The notes: a model not told the origin generated them from the letters alone. 64,000 nucleotides of DNA from an uncultured Opitutia bacterium (GCA_903900845.1 CAIUOU010000014.1:62001-126000); one strand, 5' to 3'; counted from the first letter of the stretch, positions 16,897-28,131 are shown. Made by a program: numbers and translations.

Positions 16897-19692
16897 TCAC
16901 CGCGGCGGAAACTCGAAGTCGGCCTTCGCCCCGGTGGGCGAGAGCTTCAGGTACGCGGAAAACGATCTTCCGCTCTTGCCGACCAATCCCTCGATCAAGC
17001 CGGTGCGACCGTCCTCGCAGAGCTTCCGCACTTCGTCGACGGGAAGCTCGATACCGCAGAGCTGGCGCTTCAAGGTGAATACCACGCGGTTGTCCTGATC
17101 GGGCCGTCGCACGTAATAGGCGTCCGGCGTCTCGACCAGTTCGCCGCCCTTGTGGCGCTTGCTGGGGCCGATGACGACCGCCTTGGAAAGGTCGGGGGGC
17201 GTCTTGGACTTTCGAACGACGGGGTTGCCGTCCTTGTCGAGCTTGGCCTTCCGCGGTGGAAATTCCCACGCGATCTTCGCGCCCTCGCGCTTGAGGAAGG
17301 CATCGAAGGGCCGGCCTTTCTTGGAGATGAAACCCTGGATCAGGTCGGTCTTGCCGGCGGTCACCAGCTGGACGGCTGCTTCCCTCGGGATCGACTTCTG
17401 GCACATCAGCCGGCCAACCCGGAACGACTGCTTCCATGTCTCGCCCTCGCGTTCGCGCAGGATGTAGCTGTTGCCCGACTCGCAGAGTTCGGCGCCCGAT
17501 GCGGGGTCCTTCCAGAACGACTCGAGCGTGCTGATGTCCTGTTGCTCGCCGAAGTCGTATTTCGCCTGCCACTTTCCTTTTTCCTCGTCGCGCGCGAGCC
17601 GCAGGATCGCGGCGAAGCGCGAGCGGGTGCGGGCGGAAATGAAGCCGTCGAGCGGGCCGACCTGGCGCTTCTCGACGAGCTCGGCGATCTCGGATTCCTC
17701 CATGCGCCGGCCGCCGATGACCTTGTAGAGCATCAGCTCGCCATCCTGGGACTTGTAGCCGCGCAGCGTCTCCCGCAGCGGCTTGCCGTCGGTGGGGGAG
17801 AGGATGGCGGTTTCACGCGCGACCGAGTCATCCTCCTCGAAGCCTTTCACACGCTCCACGATGCCGCGGGTCATGGAGACGATCTCCTCCATGAAGCGCT
17901 CGCGGGAGAACTTGTTGTGTTCCATCTGCCGGAGCTTGAATTCCCACTCACCGGTGAGGTCGGGCTTCGTGAGCTCCTCGGCCTTCACTGCGCCGAGGAA
18001 CTGGATCAGCTGCTCGGCCTTGGCGGTGGGGATCAGCTCGCGCTGGGGGCGATCAAGGTACTTCTGGTTGATGAGTCCCTCGATGGTGTCGGCCCGCGTG
18101 GCGGGGGTGCCGAGTCCGCGTTCCTTCATGGCCTCGGCGAGCTCGTCGTCGTCGACCAGCTTGCCGGCGCCTTCCATCGCGGAGAGCAGCGTGGCCTCGG
18201 TGTAGCGGGGCGGGGGCTTGGTGGATTCGGAGTGGAGCTCGGCGGCCGCGGTCGCGGCCCGGGCCGGATGGCCGTCGGCGGCAGAGAGCGCGGGCAGGGC
18301 GCGGGAATCGGGGGAGTCTTCGACGCTGGTCTTCCCGTAGACCGCCAGCCAGCCGGCGAAAGTGAGCACCTTGCCCTCGATGCGGAAGTCGTGGCCGGGA
18401 GCGACCGTGGAGACGCGCGTGGTGACGTCAAATTCGGCCGCCGGATGGAACGCCGCGACGAACCGGCGCGCGATCATGTCGTAAACCTTGGCCTCCATGT
18501 CCTCGAGGTTCTTGGGCTCGTTGACGGTGGGGATGATCGCGAAGTGATCGGAGATCTGCTCGTTGTTGAAGATGCGCTTGTTCGGCCGTACCCAGCCTTC
18601 GTCGAGCACCTTCTGCGCGTGGGGTGCGAGCGTGCCGCCGAGGCTGCGCAGCGTCTCGCGGCAGGTCGGGATGTAATCCTCCGGCAGGGCGCGCGAGTCC
18701 GTGCGGGGGTAGGTGATCATCTTGTGCCGCTCGTACAGGGCCTGAGCGATCTGGAGCGTGCGGCGGGCCGGGAGTCCGAAACGCGAGTTCGCCTCCCGCT
18801 GGAGGGTGGTCAGGTCGTAGAGCCGCGGGGCGGCCTGCGTGCTTGCCTTGCGTTCCTCCGTGACGGTGGCCGGCGGCTGGCCCTGGCAGGAGGCGAGCAC
18901 CGCTTCGGCCGCGGCGCGATCCCACACGCGATCGGCGCGGTCGTGCTCGTCGCCCTCGGCGCGCCGGAAGTTCGGCCGCTGGTAGGTCGCCTCGTAGCGG
19001 CCCTGCGCGACCTCGAACGTCGCGGTGATCCGCCAATAGTCACGCGGGCGGAAATTCCGGATCTCCAGTTCCCGCGCGTAAACGATCGCGAGGGTCGGGG
19101 TTTGCACGCGGCCCACCGACGCCACGTTGCCCGCCCGCGACCCGAACATCCGTTTGGTGAGCGCGCGCGTGCCGTTGATGCCGATCAGCCAGTCGCTTTC
19201 GCTGCGGCAGCGCGCGGCGTCCTCGAGTCCGCGCATCCGATCGCCGTCGCGCAGGTCCTTGAACGCGGTGCGGATGCCCTCGGTGGTCATTGTCTGCATC
19301 CAGGCGCGCCTCACCGGCAGGCGGCTCTTCGTGAGTTGGTGCAGGTAAGCGAAGATCAGTTCGCCCTCGCGGCCGGCGTCGCAGGCGTTGATCACGGTCG
19401 AGACGTCCTTGCGCGAGAGCAGCTTTTTCACCGCGGTGAAGCGCTCCTTGCTGTCTTCGATCGGCTTCAGCCCGAATTTCTCGGGCAGGATCGGTAGCGT
19501 CTCGAGGCGCCAGAACCCGTATTTCTTCCGGTCGATGTCCTCCGGCATCTCGAGTTCCACCAGATGCCCGAGCGCGTAGCTGATGACGTACTCGTCGTTT
19601 TCATAGTGGTCGCCCTTCTTCGGGATCTTGCCGAGGGCGCGCGCGAGATCCGCCGCGACGGACGGTTTCTCGGCGATGACGAGGGTCTTCAT
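16897..19692 (-). CDS. topB: Type IA DNA topoisomerase III-like with C-terminal repeats
   Basis: 931 aa. The N-terminal Toprim domain has [10 protein letters not shown] (Glu8) and CDAGREGEL (105-111). The catalytic Tyr is Y328 in [13 protein letters not shown]. This is the topoisomerase III layout, passing one DNA strand through a nick to resolve recombination and replication intermediates. Where E. coli TopB ends near 650, this protein adds about 280 residues with three related units ending in [31 protein letters not shown] and [18 protein letters not shown]. These match the C-terminal topoisomerase repeat type, not zinc fingers. The start MKTLVIAEK at 19,692 fits the family; 13 upstream residues do not. 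Confidence 0.9.
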   Translation of the reverse strand: MKTLVIAEKPSVAADLARALGKIPKKGDHYENDEYVISYALGHLVELEMPEDIDRKKYGFWRLETLPILPEKFGLKPIEDSKERFTAVKKLLSRKDVSTVINACDAGREGELIFAYLHQLTKSRLPVRRAWMQTMTTEGIRTAFKDLRDGDRMRGLEDAARCRSESDWLIGINGTRALTKRMFGSRAGNVASVGRVQTPTLAIVYARELEIRNFRPRDYWRITATFEVAQGRYEATYQRPNFRRAEGDEHDRADRVWDRAAAEAVLASCQGQPPATVTEERKASTQAAPRLYDLTTLQREANSRFGLPARRTLQIAQALYERHKMITYPRTDSRALPEDYIPTCRETLRSLGGTLAPHAQKVLDEGWVRPNKRIFNNEQISDHFAIIPTVNEPKNLEDMEAKVYDMIARRFVAAFHPAAEFDVTTRVSTVAPGHDFRIEGKVLTFAGWLAVYGKTSVEDSPDSRALPALSAADGHPARAATAAAELHSESTKPPPRYTEATLLSAMEGAGKLVDDDELAEAMKERGLGTPATRADTIEGLINQKYLDRPQRELIPTAKAEQLIQFLGAVKAEELTKPDLTGEWEFKLRQMEHNKFSRERFMEEIVSMTRGIVERVKGFEEDDSVARETAILSPTDGKPLRETLRGYKSQDGELMLYKVIGGRRMEESEIAELVEKRQVGPLDGFISARTRSRFAAILRLARDEEKGKWQAKYDFGEQQDISTLESFWKDPASGAELCESGNSYILREREGETWKQSFRVGRLMCQKSIPREAAVQLVTAGKTDLIQGFISKKGRPFDAFLKREGAKIAWEFPPRKAKLDKDGNPVVRKSKTPPDLSKAVVIGPSKRHKGGELVETPDAYYVRRPDQDNRVVFTLKRQLCGIELPVDEVRKLCEDGRTGLIEGLVGKSGRSFSAYLKLSPTGAKADFEFPPR

Positions 19693-19786
19693 GCGGCGGC
19701 GAGGCGTTAGTGCCGCCCACGTGAAGTGCAAGAACTTGTTTCGCCCGCGCGTGTTTCGAGGCGCGCGCGGATGCTTGGCGCGGCGC

Positions 19787-20878
19787 TCAGGCGGCGGGCA
19801 AGCGCGGAGTCTCGGCGAGCGCGGAGTCGAACGCGGCGAGCATGGCGGCGATCGTCTCGTCGGTCTCGTCGCCCATGTTCGAGATACGGAAGGTCTTCCC
19901 CTTGAGCTTGCCGTAGCCGCCGTCGATCACGAGATGGTGCTTCGACTTCAGCGTCTTGTTGAGCGCGGCGAGATCGTAGCCGAGGTTGTTGGCGAAGCAG
20001 TTCAGCGTGACCGATCCGTAGCCGGCCGGCGGGAACATCGTGAAGCCCTTCGCGAGAACGTGCTCGCGCACGGTGCGGTTGAGCCGCGCGTGGCGGGCGT
20101 GGCGGTTGGTGACGCCCTCGGCGCGGATGTCCTCGAGTTTCGACTGCAGCGCATAGATCAGGGAGATCGCCGGCGTGCTGGGGGTCATGCCCTGCTCGTG
20201 GTTCTTCTGGAACTCGACGAAATCGAAGTAGTAGCCGCGGCCCTCGGTGCCGGCGGCGCGCTCGAGGGCGCGGGCCGAGACCGAGACGAGCGACAGACCC
20301 GGGGGCAGGGCGAGCGCCTTCTGCGAGCCGGTGACGAGCACGTCGATGCCGAGCTCGTCCTTCGCCAGCGGCATCGCGCTGAAGGAGCTGACGGTGTCGA
20401 CGATCGAGATGACCTCAGGGAACTCGCGCAGGACCTTCATGATGGCCGGGAGGTCGCTCATGCAGCCGCAGGAGGTCTCGTTGTGGATCAGGGTGAGGGC
20501 GTCGTAGCCGCCCGTGGCGAGTTCGCGGCGCACGGCCTCGGGGTCGACGGGCTTGCCCCAGTCGAAGCGGAGCGCGGTCGCCTGTTTCCCGACGCGGAGG
20601 GCGACGTCGTACCATTTGTCGGAGAAGGCCCCGTTCATGCAGTTCAGCACCTTCTTGCGCACCACGTTCCCGATCGCGCCTTCCATCACGCCCCAGGCGC
20701 TGCTGGTGGAGAGGTACACCGGGTCCTTGGTGCCCATCAGCGACTGCAGGTCGGGCTGGATGGACTGGTACAGTGCGACGAAGTCGTTGCTGCGGTGCCC
20801 GATCATCGGGCGCGCCATGGCGCGGAGCGTCTTTTCGGAGACGGCGATCGGTCCGGGAATGAACAGTTTGTAGCTCAT
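19787..20878 (-). CDS. Class V PLP-dependent aminotransferase
   Basis: 363 aa. Start [14 protein letters not shown] is the normal beginning of the alanine/serine-glyoxylate aminotransferase group. The fold-type I markers are [40 protein letters not shown] and the Schiff-base Lys187 in [13 protein letters not shown]. Glyoxylate, phosphonopyruvate or phosphoserine-type substrates are possible; sequence alone does not decide. It lies 94 bp upstream of the topoisomerase on the same strand and diverges from lpxK across a 168-bp gap that probably carries both promoters. Confidence 0.85.
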   Translation of the reverse strand: MSYKLFIPGPIAVSEKTLRAMARPMIGHRSNDFVALYQSIQPDLQSLMGTKDPVYLSTSSAWGVMEGAIGNVVRKKVLNCMNGAFSDKWYDVALRVGKQATALRFDWGKPVDPEAVRRELATGGYDALTLIHNETSCGCMSDLPAIMKVLREFPEVISIVDTVSSFSAMPLAKDELGIDVLVTGSQKALALPPGLSLVSVSARALERAAGTEGRGYYFDFVEFQKNHEQGMTPSTPAISLIYALQSKLEDIRAEGVTNRHARHARLNRTVREHVLAKGFTMFPPAGYGSVTLNCFANNLGYDLAALNKTLKSKHHLVIDGGYGKLKGKTFRISNMGDETDETIAAMLAAFDSALAETPRLPAA

Positions 20879-21046
20879 GAAGGGCGACGGCGGCCCGGGA
20901 TCCGTGGCGTCCCGCGGGCGCGGCACGCGCGTCGTTCCCCCGACCGCGCAGTTGGTGTTGAAATGGAAGCCGGCGCAGGGCCGGGCGGCGGAAAACAGTT
21001 TACGCCGGCGGCGGCGTCAACCTTAGGTTTTGCCAGCGGGAACTTC

Positions 21047-22261
21047 ATGGCGAAAATCTGGCTTCGACGACGGCTGAACGAGCTCGAGCTCTTCACGGTG
21101 GACGTGATCTACGGCCGCCGGGCGGGCGCGGGCACCGCCGTGTACGGGGCTTTCCTGCAGGCGCTTTCGTGGCTCTTCAGCGGGATCACGCAGGCGCGGC
21201 TCTGGCTTTACCAGCGCCGGATCCTTCACGACCAGCCGCTCGGCTGCCTCGTGGTTGTCGTCGGCAACCTGACCGTCGGCGGCACTGGCAAGACTCCCGT
21301 GGTGGAGAAATTCGCGCGAGCCCTCCGTGATCGCGGTCGCAAGGTCGCCATCCTGAGCCGCGGCTACAAAAGCAAATCCCCGCCGCTCTGGCGCCGCGCG
21401 TGGTGGGCGCTCACCCACGCCGAACCGCCGCCGCCGCGCGTCGTGAGTGACGGCGAGCAAGTCCTCCTCGACAGCGAGCAGGCCGGCGACGAGCCCTACA
21501 TGCTCGCGCGCAACCTGCCGGGTGTCGTCGTGCTGGTGGACAAGAACCGGGTGAAGGCGGGCGAGTATGCCATCCGCCGCTTCGGCTGCGACACCCTCGT
21601 GCTCGACGACGGCTTCCAGTATCTGCCCCTGAAGGGCAGCCTGAACCTGCTCCTGGTCGACAAGACCAACCCTTTCGGCAACGGGCAGCTTCTGCCGCGC
21701 GGCATCCTGCGGGAGCCGATCAAGCACCTGCGCCGCGCCAATTACATCTTCCTCACCAAATCGGACGGACGTCGCGACCCGGAGCTCGAGCGACTGATCG
21801 CCGAGCACAACCCCGGGGCCGATGTCATCGAGTGCGCGCACCGGCCGCAGTACCTGCGACGCCTCGGTGCGCCGGCGGACGACGTCGAGGGCAGGCGCCC
21901 GTTGGAGTACCTGCGGGGCCGGCGGGTCCTCGCCTTCAGTGGCATCGCGACCCCCGAGAGTTTCGAGAAGTTTCTGCGCGACCTCGGCGCCACGCTCGTC
22001 GCGCGCGAACGTTACCTGGACCATTACCGTTTCGTGGATGAAGACTTCGCGGAACTCTTCGCCCTGGCGCTCAGGGAAGGGGCGGAGTGCCTCGTCACCA
22101 CGGAGAAGGACGCGGTGCGCATCAGCGAACGCGTGGCCTGCCCCTTGCCGATCTACTACCTGCGGCTGGAGATCGATATCCTGCGCGGCGCTGGCGATTT
22201 CGAGGAGGCGGTGGGTCGGATCTGCTTCCCCGCCGCGCGCGCGGTCCGGACGACGCCCTGA
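21047..22261 (+). CDS. lpxK: Tetraacyldisaccharide 4'-kinase
   Basis: 404 aa. LpxK phosphorylates the lipid A precursor disaccharide at the inner membrane, so this organism makes LPS. An amphipathic/hydrophobic N-terminus precedes [20 protein letters not shown], the Walker A motif at 78-84. Further family blocks are [36 protein letters not shown] and [10 protein letters not shown]. The start is set by the family N-terminus [14 protein letters not shown]; upstream frame extension is antisense to the aminotransferase. It is longer than E. coli LpxK (about 330 aa). Confidence 0.93.
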   Translation: MAKIWLRRRLNELELFTVDVIYGRRAGAGTAVYGAFLQALSWLFSGITQARLWLYQRRILHDQPLGCLVVVVGNLTVGGTGKTPVVEKFARALRDRGRKVAILSRGYKSKSPPLWRRAWWALTHAEPPPPRVVSDGEQVLLDSEQAGDEPYMLARNLPGVVVLVDKNRVKAGEYAIRRFGCDTLVLDDGFQYLPLKGSLNLLLVDKTNPFGNGQLLPRGILREPIKHLRRANYIFLTKSDGRRDPELERLIAEHNPGADVIECAHRPQYLRRLGAPADDVEGRRPLEYLRGRRVLAFSGIATPESFEKFLRDLGATLVARERYLDHYRFVDEDFAELFALALREGAECLVTTEKDAVRISERVACPLPIYYLRLEIDILRGAGDFEEAVGRICFPAARAVRTTP

Positions 22262-22320
22262 CCGCGCCGCGAGGGATTTCCCCTTGCGGAGGATTCGGCG
22301 CGCGCCGTTAGTCTGCCTCC

Positions 22321-23445
22321 ATGATCATCGATCCCCGTTACACGCAGTTGGCGGCGGGACTCACCGGTTTCTCAACCGCGCTCGCGAAGGGCGAACGCGT
22401 GCTCGTCGACGCGTTCGACATCCCCGACGCCATGGTCATCGCGCTCATCCGGTCCGTGCGGGCTCGCGGGGCGTATCCCTACGTGCAGATCCACCGGGCC
22501 CGGGTGACCAGGGAGTTGTCCGTCGGCGCGGAGGAGGCGCAATTCTCCGTGCACGCCGACGTCGAGCTCGCGCGCATGCAGCGGATGGATGCCTACATCG
22601 CGATTCGCGGCTCCGACAACATCTTCGAGTCGGCCGATGTTCCGGCGGGCAAGGTGCAGCTCGTCTCGCGGCTGATGAAACCGGTGCTCGACCACCGCGT
22701 GGGGCGTACCAAATGGGTCGTGCTGCGCTGGCCGAGTTCGGCGATGGCGCAGCAGGCCGGCATGAGCACGGAGGCTTTCGAGGATTTCTATTTCAAGGTT
22801 TGCACCCTCGACTACGCGCGGATGACGCCGGGCATGAAGGCGCTGGCCGACCTGATGCGACGCACCGACCGCGTGCATATCAAGGGCCCCGGCACGGACC
22901 TCCGGTTCTCGATCAAGGGCATCGGCGCGCAACCGTGCGGCGGCCTGCGCAACATCCCCGACGGCGAGGTGTTCACCTGTCCCGTGAAGGACAGCGTCGA
23001 GGGGCACGTGCAGTACAACGCTCCCACCGTCTACCTCGGCACCTCTTTCGACAACATCCGCCTCGCGTTCCGCGGCGGGCGCATCGTCGAGGCGACCTCA
23101 AGCAACACGCGCCGTCTGAACGAGATCCTCGACAGCGACGCGGGCGCGCGGTTCATCGGCGAGTTCGCGATCGGCTTCAATCCGCACATCCGCGAGCCCA
23201 TGCGCGACATCCTCTTTGACGAGAAGATCGCCGGCTCGTTCCATTTCACGCCGGGCCAGGCCTACGACAAACCGGGCAACGGCAACAAGTCGCAGGTTCA
23301 CTGGGACATGGTTTGCATCCAGCGTCCGGAGTACGGCGGCGGCGAGATCTGGTTCGACGGCAAGCTCATCCGCAAGGACGGGCTTTTTGTTCCCAAGTCG
23401 CTCCACAAGCTCAACCCCGACTACCTGCTCGGCAAGGCGGCCTGA
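22321..23445 (+). CDS. M29-family aminopeptidase
   Basis: 374 aa, close to the usual size of thermophilic-type M29 aminopeptidases (AmpS/PepS). Features include [70 protein letters not shown] and [20 protein letters not shown]. These cover the Glu/His/Asp residues that bind the two metals. It releases N-terminal amino acids in the cytoplasm. It lies 59 bp after lpxK, and its TGA overlaps the ATG of the deaminase gene (TGATG), implying coupling. Confidence 0.88.
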   Translation: MIIDPRYTQLAAGLTGFSTALAKGERVLVDAFDIPDAMVIALIRSVRARGAYPYVQIHRARVTRELSVGAEEAQFSVHADVELARMQRMDAYIAIRGSDNIFESADVPAGKVQLVSRLMKPVLDHRVGRTKWVVLRWPSSAMAQQAGMSTEAFEDFYFKVCTLDYARMTPGMKALADLMRRTDRVHIKGPGTDLRFSIKGIGAQPCGGLRNIPDGEVFTCPVKDSVEGHVQYNAPTVYLGTSFDNIRLAFRGGRIVEATSSNTRRLNEILDSDAGARFIGEFAIGFNPHIREPMRDILFDEKIAGSFHFTPGQAYDKPGNGNKSQVHWDMVCIQRPEYGGGEIWFDGKLIRKDGLFVPKSLHKLNPDYLLGKAA

Positions 23446-24422
23446 TGCGGGATTTCATTCAGGCGCTGCCCAAGACCGAGACTCATCTGCACGTCGAGGG
23501 CGCGCTGCCCTACGAGTTGCTGGTGCAGCTTGATCCCGGCCGGTGGCGTCCCGATCCGGATTTCCGCGCGCGCTCGTACCGGTACGCATCGTTCCCGGAT
23601 TTCGAGCGCATTCTTCTCGAGCATGCGCTGCCGTGGTTCACGTCGGCGGAGCGTTACCACGAGGCCGCGCGGCTGATGTTCGCGCAGCACGCCGCGCGGA
23701 ATGTCCGCTATGTCGAGACCAGTTTTCACCTTCCGGTCACCCGTTTCATCAACGTGCCCGGGCCGGAGATCATCGCGGCCATCCGTTCCGCGGCGCCGGC
23801 GGGTTTGGAGGTGCGCGTCTTCGCCGGGATGCTGCGCACCGATTTCGAGGGTGAGCTTCGGCCGGTCATCGACCGCCTTCATGAGTGGCAGGATTTGAGC
23901 GGCGTCGACCTTCACGGCCACGAGGTGCAGGCCACGCCGCGCGACGCCGCGGCGGTCTGGGCGCGTCTCCGCGCGGCCGGCAAGGTCACGAAGTGCCACG
24001 CGGGGGAATTTGACGGCGCGGAGCGGGTGCGCGAGGCGATCGAGGTGCTTGGGGTGCGGCGGATCCAGCACGGCGTGCGCGCGATCGAGGACCCCGCGGT
24101 GGTGCGACTCGCGGCCGAACGCGGGATCACTTTCGACGTCTGCCCGCTCAGCAATGTCGGCCTGAGGGTTGTTCCCGCGCTGCGCGATCATCCGATCCGG
24201 CGACTCATGGCGGCGGGCGTGCGTTGCACGGTCAGCACCGACGATCCGCTCTGTTTCGCCAACTCGGTCAACGACGAGTACGCGGCTCTGGTGGAGGAGC
24301 TTGGCTTCTCTCGCGCCGAGCTGGCCTCCGTGGCCAAAGCCGGCTGGGAGGTCGCGGACGTACCTTCGGCGGCAAGAGAGGCGATGGTGGCGTCGATCAA
24401 CCGGATCGCCGTCGCGACCTGA
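23445..24422 (+). CDS. Adenosine/adenine deaminase-family protein
   Basis: 325 aa. The start is within TGATG shared with the previous stop. The metal ligands are His14 and His16 in [15 protein letters not shown]. Other active-site segments are [10 protein letters not shown] (His and catalytic Glu), [22 protein letters not shown] and [11 protein letters not shown] (Asp-Asp). The family deaminates adenosine, adenine or 6-amino-6-deoxyfutalosine; which one applies here is unclear. No menaquinone genes are adjacent, so purine salvage is the simplest reading. Confidence 0.85.
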   Translation: MRDFIQALPKTETHLHVEGALPYELLVQLDPGRWRPDPDFRARSYRYASFPDFERILLEHALPWFTSAERYHEAARLMFAQHAARNVRYVETSFHLPVTRFINVPGPEIIAAIRSAAPAGLEVRVFAGMLRTDFEGELRPVIDRLHEWQDLSGVDLHGHEVQATPRDAAAVWARLRAAGKVTKCHAGEFDGAERVREAIEVLGVRRIQHGVRAIEDPAVVRLAAERGITFDVCPLSNVGLRVVPALRDHPIRRLMAAGVRCTVSTDDPLCFANSVNDEYAALVEELGFSRAELASVAKAGWEVADVPSAAREAMVASINRIAVAT

Positions 24423-24423
24423 A

Positions 24424-25368
24424 ATGGAAGCTCCGAACGAACTCCTGGTCCCCGAGGGCGCGCGGCCCGCCCGCGCCGATCGCGTGCTCGCCGCGGCGTT
24501 CCCCGAGCACAGCCGCACCGCGCTGCAGCGGGCCTTCGACGCGGGACTCGTGCGCCGCGCGAACCTCGTTCTTTCCCGCGACACCGCCGTCGCGGGCGGC
24601 GACCGCATCGCTTTCTCGCTTCCCGCTGTCGCCGCCGCCGATCTGACGCCCGCCGACATCCCGCTCGACGTACTGTTCGAGGACCGCCATCTGCTCGCGG
24701 TCAACAAGGCTGCGGGCATGATCGTGCATCCCGGCGCCGCGACGGGTGAGGATACTCTGGTGCACGCGCTGCTTTCGCATTGCGCCGGCTCGCTGAGCGG
24801 CATCGGCGGCGTCGAACGGCCCGGCATCGTCCACCGCCTCGACAAGGAGACTACCGGCGTGATTGTCGTCGCGAAGAACGATCAGGCACACCGGGCTTTG
24901 GCCGACCAGTTCGCCACCCGCACGTTGACCAAGGAATACGTGACGCTCGTCGCCGGCGTGCCGCAATTGCTGAGCGGCACCATCGACCGGGCGATCGGGC
25001 GCCATCCGGTGCACCGCCATCGCATGACAATTGGCGAGGGGGGCAAGCCGGCGCGCACGGATTGGGAACGCGTGGAGGCCTTCGGCGATATCGCCGCTTT
25101 GCTTCGTTGCCGCATCTTCACCGGGCGAACCCACCAGATCCGCGTGCACTTGAAGTCGCTGGGGCACCCGATCCTAGGTGACGCGCTTTACGGGTGGAAA
25201 CCCGATCCGCGTCTCAAGGACCAGCCCGCCCGGGTCATGCTCCACGCGGAGCATCTCGTGCTGGCCCATCCCGCGACCGGCAAGCAGCTCGACCTTCGCG
25301 CGCCGTTGCCCGCCGACTTCACGGCCCTCATCCGCGCCCTTCGTAAGGTTCCGCGATCGGCTCGTTGA
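24424..25368 (+). CDS. rluD: RluA-family 23S rRNA pseudouridine synthase (RluD-like)
   Basis: 314 aa. An N-terminal S4-like RNA-binding region (ARADRVLAAAFPEHSRTALQ, then GLVRRANLVL) precedes the synthase domain. The catalytic Asp140 is in VHRLDKETTGVIVVAK, with FEDRHLLAVNKAAGMIVHPG before it and TGRTHQIRVHL after. The S4 plus catalytic arrangement is that of RluD, which modifies helix 69 of 23S rRNA. It begins 1 bp after the deaminase stop and is the last gene of the lpxK run. Confidence 0.9.
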   Translation: MEAPNELLVPEGARPARADRVLAAAFPEHSRTALQRAFDAGLVRRANLVLSRDTAVAGGDRIAFSLPAVAAADLTPADIPLDVLFEDRHLLAVNKAAGMIVHPGAATGEDTLVHALLSHCAGSLSGIGGVERPGIVHRLDKETTGVIVVAKNDQAHRALADQFATRTLTKEYVTLVAGVPQLLSGTIDRAIGRHPVHRHRMTIGEGGKPARTDWERVEAFGDIAALLRCRIFTGRTHQIRVHLKSLGHPILGDALYGWKPDPRLKDQPARVMLHAEHLVLAHPATGKQLDLRAPLPADFTALIRALRKVPRSAR

Positions 25369-25389
25369 TCGCCACCCGAGGACGCTGCG

Positions 25390-25683
25390 TCAGAGGTCAG
25401 GCGACGGGCGGTAGCGCCGTCCGGAAATCCCGCCCGGCCCCTCGTTTTCACTGAGGCGCTGGATCTCCTCGAATTGCCTTTTCGTGATCAGCCTCCGGGG
25501 GAGGCGGCGTTCCGCCTCGGCAATGAGACGCGCGCGATCGTCGTCGTTCGGTTCGTACGGTTGCCACGGGGTGTGGTGGCCCTGATGGCGCGTCCATTCG
25601 ATGTTTCCGCCGTGCACGACGGCGCTCACCTCGAACTTGCGGCCCTCTTCATCCCGGTTCCACCAGCCGAACACGATGCTCAT
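25390..25683 (-). CDS. Small conserved-looking hypothetical protein
   Basis: 97 aa, no recognised family. It is hydrophilic with a Trp/His-rich middle (EWTRHQGHHTPWQPYEPN) and a basic helical segment ending in LITKRQFEEIQRL. There is no signal peptide or membrane helix. It is accepted as real because its ATG overlaps the TGA of the upstream phosphoesterase (ATGA) and it fills the space to convergent rluD. Confidence 0.6.
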   Translation of the reverse strand: MSIVFGWWNRDEEGRKFEVSAVVHGGNIEWTRHQGHHTPWQPYEPNDDDRARLIAEAERRLPRRLITKRQFEEIQRLSENEGPGGISGRRYRPSPDL

Positions 25684-26534
25684 GGCCCTAGTGTTTCCGC
25701 GCCCGTCGCCGGCGCGGCGAGCGGAAACGCTCCTAGCGTCCGGCCGAAGCGGAATTCCGCGGAGCGCAAAACGATCTCGCGGACGGTCACTGAGTCATCC
25801 CTCACGTCCACTGCCGCGGGCGCAAGGGGGAGGGTGTAGGAGCCCGTGTTGATGACCAGCCGGCCGTCCAGTTGCCGCCAGATTCCCCGCCGGTGTGTGT
25901 GGCCGGTGACTATGAAACGTGCGTCGGGCCGGTGTCGGCGGGCGAGAGCTGCCGCCCGCTTTGGCAAGGTGCGCCAGGCGGCGAGAATCAGAAAGGCCCG
26001 GTGCGGCGGCCAGATCGTGTCCGCGAGGTAGCGTGCGATGAAGCGGAGCCGGTCTCGCTCCGCTTGATGACGTTGCGGGATATCCCGGGCCACCCACCGA
26101 TGGATTTGCAGCAAACGCTCTATGCGGAGGTTTTCCGGATCCGGCTCACGGGCGCGTAAGGCGGCGATCCGCCGGCCCGCCGCGACGGCGTCCCGGCCCC
26201 AAGGGACCATGTTGTCGAAAAGGATGTCGCCGTGCGTGACCCACACCTTCCGCTCGGCGAGCTCCAGCTCATGGTTAGCGCTCAGGTCGGCATCGTGGTT
26301 TCCCGTGATGAAAGCCGTCGTCGGCGCGTTTTCGCGGAAAAACTCCGCCACTTCGTTCCGGCAGACGGCCGAGTAGCGCGCGTCTCGTCCGGGTCGGGTA
26401 TCGAGGGTGTCCCCGTTCAACACCAATCGGTCGGCACCGTCGAGCAGCGGACGCAACTGCGCTAGACGGGACACGCGGCTCGCGTGCTCGCCATAGTGGA
26501 GGTCGGAAAGAATGCGGGTGACAGCGGCGGACAA
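25680..26534 (-). CDS. Calcineurin-like metallophosphoesterase
   Basis: 284 aa. It has all five metal-site blocks: SDLHYG (D11, H13), NGDTLD (D42), TGNHD (79-81), THGDI and TGHTHRRG near the C-terminus. The overall arrangement resembles UDP-2,3-diacylglucosamine hydrolases and other small phosphoesterases, and lpxK lies 3.4 kb away, but specificity cannot be assigned. No ATG is available at the right place; the start is TTG at 26,534. It is coupled to the 97-aa gene and diverges from the next secreted-protein gene. Confidence 0.82.
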   Translation of the reverse strand: MSAAVTRILSDLHYGEHASRVSRLAQLRPLLDGADRLVLNGDTLDTRPGRDARYSAVCRNEVAEFFRENAPTTAFITGNHDADLSANHELELAERKVWVTHGDILFDNMVPWGRDAVAAGRRIAALRAREPDPENLRIERLLQIHRWVARDIPQRHQAERDRLRFIARYLADTIWPPHRAFLILAAWRTLPKRAAALARRHRPDARFIVTGHTHRRGIWRQLDGRLVINTGSYTLPLAPAAVDVRDDSVTVREIVLRSAEFRFGRTLGAFPLAAPATGAETLGP

Positions 26535-26636
26535 GCGGGTTGCAGGTGGAAGTCAGAACGCCGTGCGCCGGTGTGTCGACACGGATGGACCAGCGACGGG
26601 CTTGTGCCAACCCGCCGTGGTCGGCACGGTTCCGGG

Positions 26637-27434
26637 ATGGCTCGCCTTCTCATCGTGCTGTTCCTCGGTGTGCTTCTCCCCGGCGCCCGCGCCGACCGCA
26701 TCGCGGAGATCACGGAGATCCACCTCGCGGCGCTTGGCGGACGTGAACGGATCGAGGCCTTGCGGTCGTTCCGCGCCGACGGGCACGTGCTCTCCGCCAC
26801 GGGAGCGCAGGTGAGGTTCACGATGCTTGCCGCACGTCCCGTGCAGGTGCGGATCGAGACGGAGCGGGGAGGACGTACGCTCATTCAGGGATGGGACGGC
26901 GTTTCGGCTCCCTGGGAGTTTGATACCGCGGCATGGCCGCCGCGTTATCGGGACATGGCCACCGGGGCGGCACGCACCTTCATGTCGGACGCGGAGTTCG
27001 ACGATCCTCTGGTGGCGGGAGAGGCGAGGGGGTTCACGTTTGATTTCGCGGGTGAGTTGGACGTCGAAGGTCGCAAGACCCTGCGCGTCCTTGTCACGCG
27101 CCGCTTGGTGGAGACGTTCACGCTCTTCTTGGATGAGGAGACCCACCTTGTGCTGATGCGGGTGGAGCAGCGGGAGAGCGCAGGTGGGCGCGCGGTGCGG
27201 GTGTCCACGCACTACACCGATTATCGTCCGGTGGAAGGCGTGCTGCTGCCGCACACGATCACGCTTACGATCGACGGTAGGGTTACCCAGCAGACGAAGA
27301 TCGCCCGGATTGAAGCTAATCCGGCCCACGAGGCCGATGGTTTCGGCCGGCCGGTGGCGCCAGTCGTGCCGGCGGTGACTGAAGCTACATCGCCGCGCCC
27401 GGCCGTTGATGCGGCGCCCGCGGAGAAGCGCTAG
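26637..27434 (+). CDS. Secreted LolA-like/outer-membrane sorting-type protein
   Basis: 265 aa. A signal peptide ([19 protein letters not shown]) is followed by [21 protein letters not shown], the opening seen in many exported LolA-fold proteins. The rest alternates short beta strands ([38 protein letters not shown]) consistent with a lipoprotein-carrier-like half-barrel. A Pro/Ala-rich tail ends the chain. No enzyme motif is seen; it may carry or sense lipid. It stands alone ahead of rpmG. Confidence 0.65.
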   Translation: MARLLIVLFLGVLLPGARADRIAEITEIHLAALGGRERIEALRSFRADGHVLSATGAQVRFTMLAARPVQVRIETERGGRTLIQGWDGVSAPWEFDTAAWPPRYRDMATGAARTFMSDAEFDDPLVAGEARGFTFDFAGELDVEGRKTLRVLVTRRLVETFTLFLDEETHLVLMRVEQRESAGGRAVRVSTHYTDYRPVEGVLLPHTITLTIDGRVTQQTKIARIEANPAHEADGFGRPVAPVVPAVTEATSPRPAVDAAPAEKR

Positions 27435-27493
27435 TTTGGGGTTGCGCCGCCCGTTACCGCCGGTTTCCTCCGATCCTTAACCTTTTCAACACC

Positions 27494-27658
27494 ATGCAAG
27501 AGCAAGTCATCCTGGAGTGCACCGAGGCCAAGAAGGAAGGGAAACCCGTTTCCCGTTACCTTACCTTCCGTAACAAGAAGACGGTCACCGAGCGCATCGA
27601 GAAGAAGAAGTACAACCCGCACCTCAAGCGCCACACCCTGCACAAGGAGATCAAGTAA
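27494..27658 (+). CDS. rpmG: Ribosomal protein L33
   Basis: 54 aa. The sequence [20 protein letters not shown], then [20 protein letters not shown] and a [10 protein letters not shown] end, is bL33 of the 50S subunit. Only one Cys (C9) is present, so this is the zinc-free form lacking the paired CxxC motifs. The ATG follows ttttcaacacc with no Shine-Dalgarno sequence. A strong terminator begins 25 bp after the stop. Confidence 0.93.
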   Translation: MQEQVILECTEAKKEGKPVSRYLTFRNKKTVTERIEKKKYNPHLKRHTLHKEIK

Positions 27659-27683
27659 GAATCCCTTTCAGGTTGAATAACTT

Positions 27684-27711
27684 AAAAGCCGGGCTGCTCG
27701 CCCGGCTTTTT
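27684..27711 (+). terminator. Intrinsic terminator of rpmG
   Basis: AAAAGCCGGGC (27,684-27,694) pairs with GCCCGGCTTTT (27,700-27,710) around TGCTC and ends in five Ts. Confidence 0.88.
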
Positions 27712-27846
27712 CCTTTCCGTAAATCCGCGGGCGTCGTCTGCGAGGGTGCATCGCGACTCCGTTTCCGGCTTGATTCACCGGCCCGATCACTCGGCGCATC
27801 GTGGATGCAGCCAAGGTGCCTGCCACGGGAAAGCCCGTGTGCCCTA

Positions 27847-28131
27847 TCAGGCAACCGAACCAGTTCCGGAGGTTTCGGGTGAGTTAAACGGCGAGGAGGA
27901 TTGTCCGGAGGAGATCGGGTTTTGCTGACGACGAGCGGCCCGCCATCCTTCGCGATGCTTGCGGATCCAATCCAAGAGCGCCCGTTCGAACCCGATGTCG
28001 TAACCCAGCCGCTCCGACTCCAGCCATTTGTGCCTCAGGATCTCCTCCCGCTCCGCCAGGAACTCCTGGTAGAGGCTCGACTGTTTCACAAACTCGCGAG
28101 ACGTCGGCGACTCTGGAGCGCTTTGGGACAT
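27847..28131 (-). CDS. Small helical protein, DUF4032-like
   Basis: 94 aa. Residues about 18-64 (SLYQEFLAEREEILRHKWLE, then SERLGYDIGFERALLDWIRK) form a Trp/His-containing helical domain. It resembles the HKW...SE..G.D.G segment seen in proteins labelled DUF4032; this recall is tentative. The C-terminal 25 residues are Ser/Gln/Pro-rich and probably disordered. No signal peptide. It starts 54 bp after the mrp stop on the same strand, so it is probably co-transcribed. The function is unknown. Confidence 0.65.
   Translation of the reverse strand: MSQSAPESPTSREFVKQSSLYQEFLAEREEILRHKWLESERLGYDIGFERALLDWIRKHREGWRAARRQQNPISSGQSSSPFNSPETSGTGSVA

Noticed and set aside
16666-19497. A long open frame antisense to the topoisomerase
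   Set aside because: It mirrors the codon positions of the sense gene, has no known domain and arises from high GC. The sense frame carries complete topoisomerase motifs.
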